Source: Butyrivibrio sp. AE3009
GTDB lineage: Bacteria; Bacillota; Clostridia; Lachnospirales; Lachnospiraceae
DNA length: 64,000 nucleotides
Assembly (NCBI RefSeq): GCF_000420845.1
Contig: NZ_ATVS01000011.1
Span: 43,092 to 107,091, forward strand
Reading direction: 5' to 3'
The notes beneath the pieces were generated by a model that worked only from the letters and a program-made list of their open reading frames with translations, made no database searches and was not told where the DNA came from. Positions 62,714 through 64,000 of the stretch are shown here, piece after piece. Every line of letters starts with the position of its first letter. Position 1 is the stretch's first letter. The translations under genes and the position numbers were made by a program.

Positions 62714-64000
62714 TTATTTTGCTACAACCTTGCTTCCCTTGTGCCTCTCAATCCTGGAACCTCCGCCAAGCTTGATGGTATCCTTGATAAGGTCGTTCAT
62801 GATATCTTTGTAAGCTGTCTTGCCGTCTTTTTCGAAGCCGCTCTCCAGTGAATCAAATTCGTCGGAATCAAAGAGGATTGCCATGGTGTTGCCGTCCTCG
62901 AGGCGAAGAAGGATCGTGGTCTTCATACCAAGAATGGCTTTGGTGTACTCATAGTCCTCAGCTCCAAGGAATTTCTCTATATCTTCCACTTCACCTGTAA
63001 GGGCATCTGCTGCCTGTGACAGATCAAACTCCGACAGAGTCTGACTGATTCCTTCGATTACGGCATCCTCTTCAATAGGAGGCTCTGTAAGCGCATCTGC
63101 ATCGACGTTCAGCATCATATCGGGCATCTCTGCAGAGGTCTCCTCTTCCGGAACTTCCTCCATCATTGACATATCTGCGGGCATCTCTTCAAGGGCAGGC
63201 ATATCTGCAGGCGCCTCGGCTGCTGCTTCGCCGGCCATCATTGCTGCCATCATCGCATCCATTTCAACAGGAGCTTCCTCGGCTGCCGGCATCTCTGCTG
63301 CCATTTCAACGGGTACCTCAGGGGCTGCTTCTGCGGTCTCTGTTCCCGGCATCGGTGCATCTCCTGCAGCGATCATTGCTGCAAGAACGGGATCTATATC
63401 AAGCGCTTCCGCATCCAGAGCAACCGGTTCTGCAACAGGGATATCTATGGAGGCTTCCTCGGCTGCTACATTTTCTACGAGCGCTTCTGCTACTGACATA
63501 TCTGCGGGCATCTCTACAGGTGCCTCTGCTACAGGTATATCGACGGGGATATCTATCGGGGCCTCGGCGGCTGCCTCTGGTGCTGCCTCTCCGGCCATCA
63601 TTGTTGCCATCATTGCGTCCATATCTGCGGGCGCTTCTTCTGCTGCTACGTTTTCTACAAGTGCCTCTGCTACTGACATATCTGCGGGCATCTCTACAGG
63701 TGCCTCTGCCACAGGTATATCTGCAGGGATATCTATCGGGGCCTCGGCTGCGGCTGCCTCTGGTGCTGCCTCTCCGGCCATCATCGCTGCCATCATTGCA
63801 TCCATATCTGCCGGCGCTTCCTCAGCTGCTACGTTTTCTACAAGTGCCTCTGCTACTGACATATCTGCAGGCATCTCTACCGGTGCTTCTGCTACAGGTA
63901 TATCTGCAGGAATATCTATCGGAGCCTCGGCTGCGGCTGCCTCTGGTGCTGCCTCTCCAGCCATCATTGCTGCCATCATTGCGTCCATATCCGCAGGTGC
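62714..64000 (-). CDS. Ala/Glu/Met/Pro-rich tandem-repeat protein, N-terminus outside window
   Basis: The frame stays open to the window end, so the N-terminus is missing; 428 residues are visible. The upstream ~185 visible residues are three 60-61-residue repeats starting MDAMMAAMMAGEAAPEA, plus the end of a fourth. The next ~110 are shorter degenerate versions of the same words (PADMSV, EEAPVEM, IDIPV). The C-terminal ~120 residues form a different, folded-looking domain ('DYEYTKAILGMKTTILLRLE' to 'GSRIERHKGSKVVAK'). No family recognised; neither membrane span nor sorting signal is visible. Confidence 0.75.
   Translation of the reverse strand, partial: APADMDAMMAAMMAGEAAPEAAAAEAPIDIPADIPVAEAPVEMPADMSVAEALVENVAAEEAPADMDAMMAAMMAGEAAPEAAAAEAPIDIPADIPVAEAPVEMPADMSVAEALVENVAAEEAPADMDAMMATMMAGEAAPEAAAEAPIDIPVDIPVAEAPVEMPADMSVAEALVENVAAEEASIDIPVAEPVALDAEALDIDPVLAAMIAAGDAPMPGTETAEAAPEVPVEMAAEMPAAEEAPVEMDAMMAAMMAGEAAAEAPADMPALEEMPADMSMMEEVPEEETSAEMPDMMLNVDADALTEPPIEEDAVIEGISQTLSEFDLSQAADALTGEVEDIEKFLGAEDYEYTKAILGMKTTILLRLEDGNTMAILFDSDEFDSLESGFEKDGKTAYKDIMNDLIKDTIKLGGGSRIERHKGSKVVAK
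63443..64000 (-). repeat. 183-bp coding minisatellite
   Basis: Units at 63988-63806 and 63805-63623 encode identical 61-residue repeats. The unit at 63622-63443 encodes a 60-residue copy with a few changes (ATMMA, PVDIP, EEASID). At least 12 bases of another unit reach the window end. Synonymous differences among the units show that they are not all recent copies. Confidence 0.9.

Noticed and set aside
63443..64000. CRISPR-like array
   Set aside because: The repeats are 183 bp, contiguous and coding, with no short repeat-spacer pattern.

Overview
The window looks like chromosomal DNA of a motile, low-to-moderate-GC, Gram-positive anaerobe of the Clostridia, most probably a Lachnospiraceae such as a Butyrivibrio relative. 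This is an inference from gene content: a six-gene Rnf complex, LPXTG/sortase pili, a flagellar hook gene with a sigma-28 promoter, a YesM/YesN-regulated oligosaccharide importer, an iron-sulfur serine dehydratase, glycogen phosphorylase and an IspH-S1 gene pair. Genes are dense, mostly on the minus strand, with strong AGGAGG-type ribosome sites. No insertion sequence, prophage or CRISPR array was seen.

Layout. 1-2.0 kb: two ABC-2 permease genes (the first cut by the window edge) and a DUF362 protein. 2.1-9.3 kb: tRNA-Leu(AAG) with promoter and terminator, then a sugar ABC transporter (binding lipoprotein, two permeases) beside its sensor kinase and AraC-type response regulator. 9.3-13.3 kb: HAD phosphatase and carB. 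13.4-16.6 kb: CapA-like protein, a tRNA-Leu(CAG)-tRNA-Leu(AAG) operon ending in an unusual long palindrome, and a MATE exporter. 16.6-18.5 kb: small membrane protein, arginase-family enzyme and MecA. 18.7-30.0 kb: a sortase-pilus operon. 30.2-31.9 kb: flgE. 32.2-38.4 kb: cysE and rnfCDGEAB. 38.6-42.3 kb: RNase H-like protein, sdaAB-sdaAA and cheR. 42.3-48.3 kb: an apparent operon tetR-rpiR-flavoprotein-cmk-ispH-rpsA, followed by a large imperfect palindrome. 48.5-53.3 kb: GDPD, lipase-like hydrolase and SNF2 helicase. 53.5-55.5 kb: GIY-YIG protein, TSUP permease, an unlisted 42-residue membrane peptide, C_GCAxxG_C_C protein and thioesterase. 55.7-59.1 kb: glgP and lacI with matching operators. 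59.4-64 kb: small membrane protein with a coupled leader peptide, SGNH lipoprotein, AgcS transporter and a repeat protein running off the window.

The most interesting system is the pilus operon. A cyclic-di-GMP-I riboswitch (minus strand, 29959-29874) followed by an intrinsic terminator (29844-29806) stands ahead of seven genes: a coiled-coil protein with an AT-hook-like tail, signal peptidase I, a 1678-residue LPXTG adhesin, the major pilin, a class C sortase, an LPQTG minor pilin and a second sortase. They end at a strong terminator (18712-18750). This places a covalently assembled pilus under second-messenger control, in a cell that also carries flagellar and chemotaxis genes.

Other points worth checking: a 43-bp-armed palindrome that copies the 3' end of a tRNA; three GGGGAC(A/G)GT palindromes that look like one dispersed family; a 150-nt imperfect palindrome between rpsA and cheR; LacI-type operators bracketing the glgP promoter; a structured spacer inside the rnf operon; and a minisatellite-encoded Ala/Glu/Met/Pro-rich protein.
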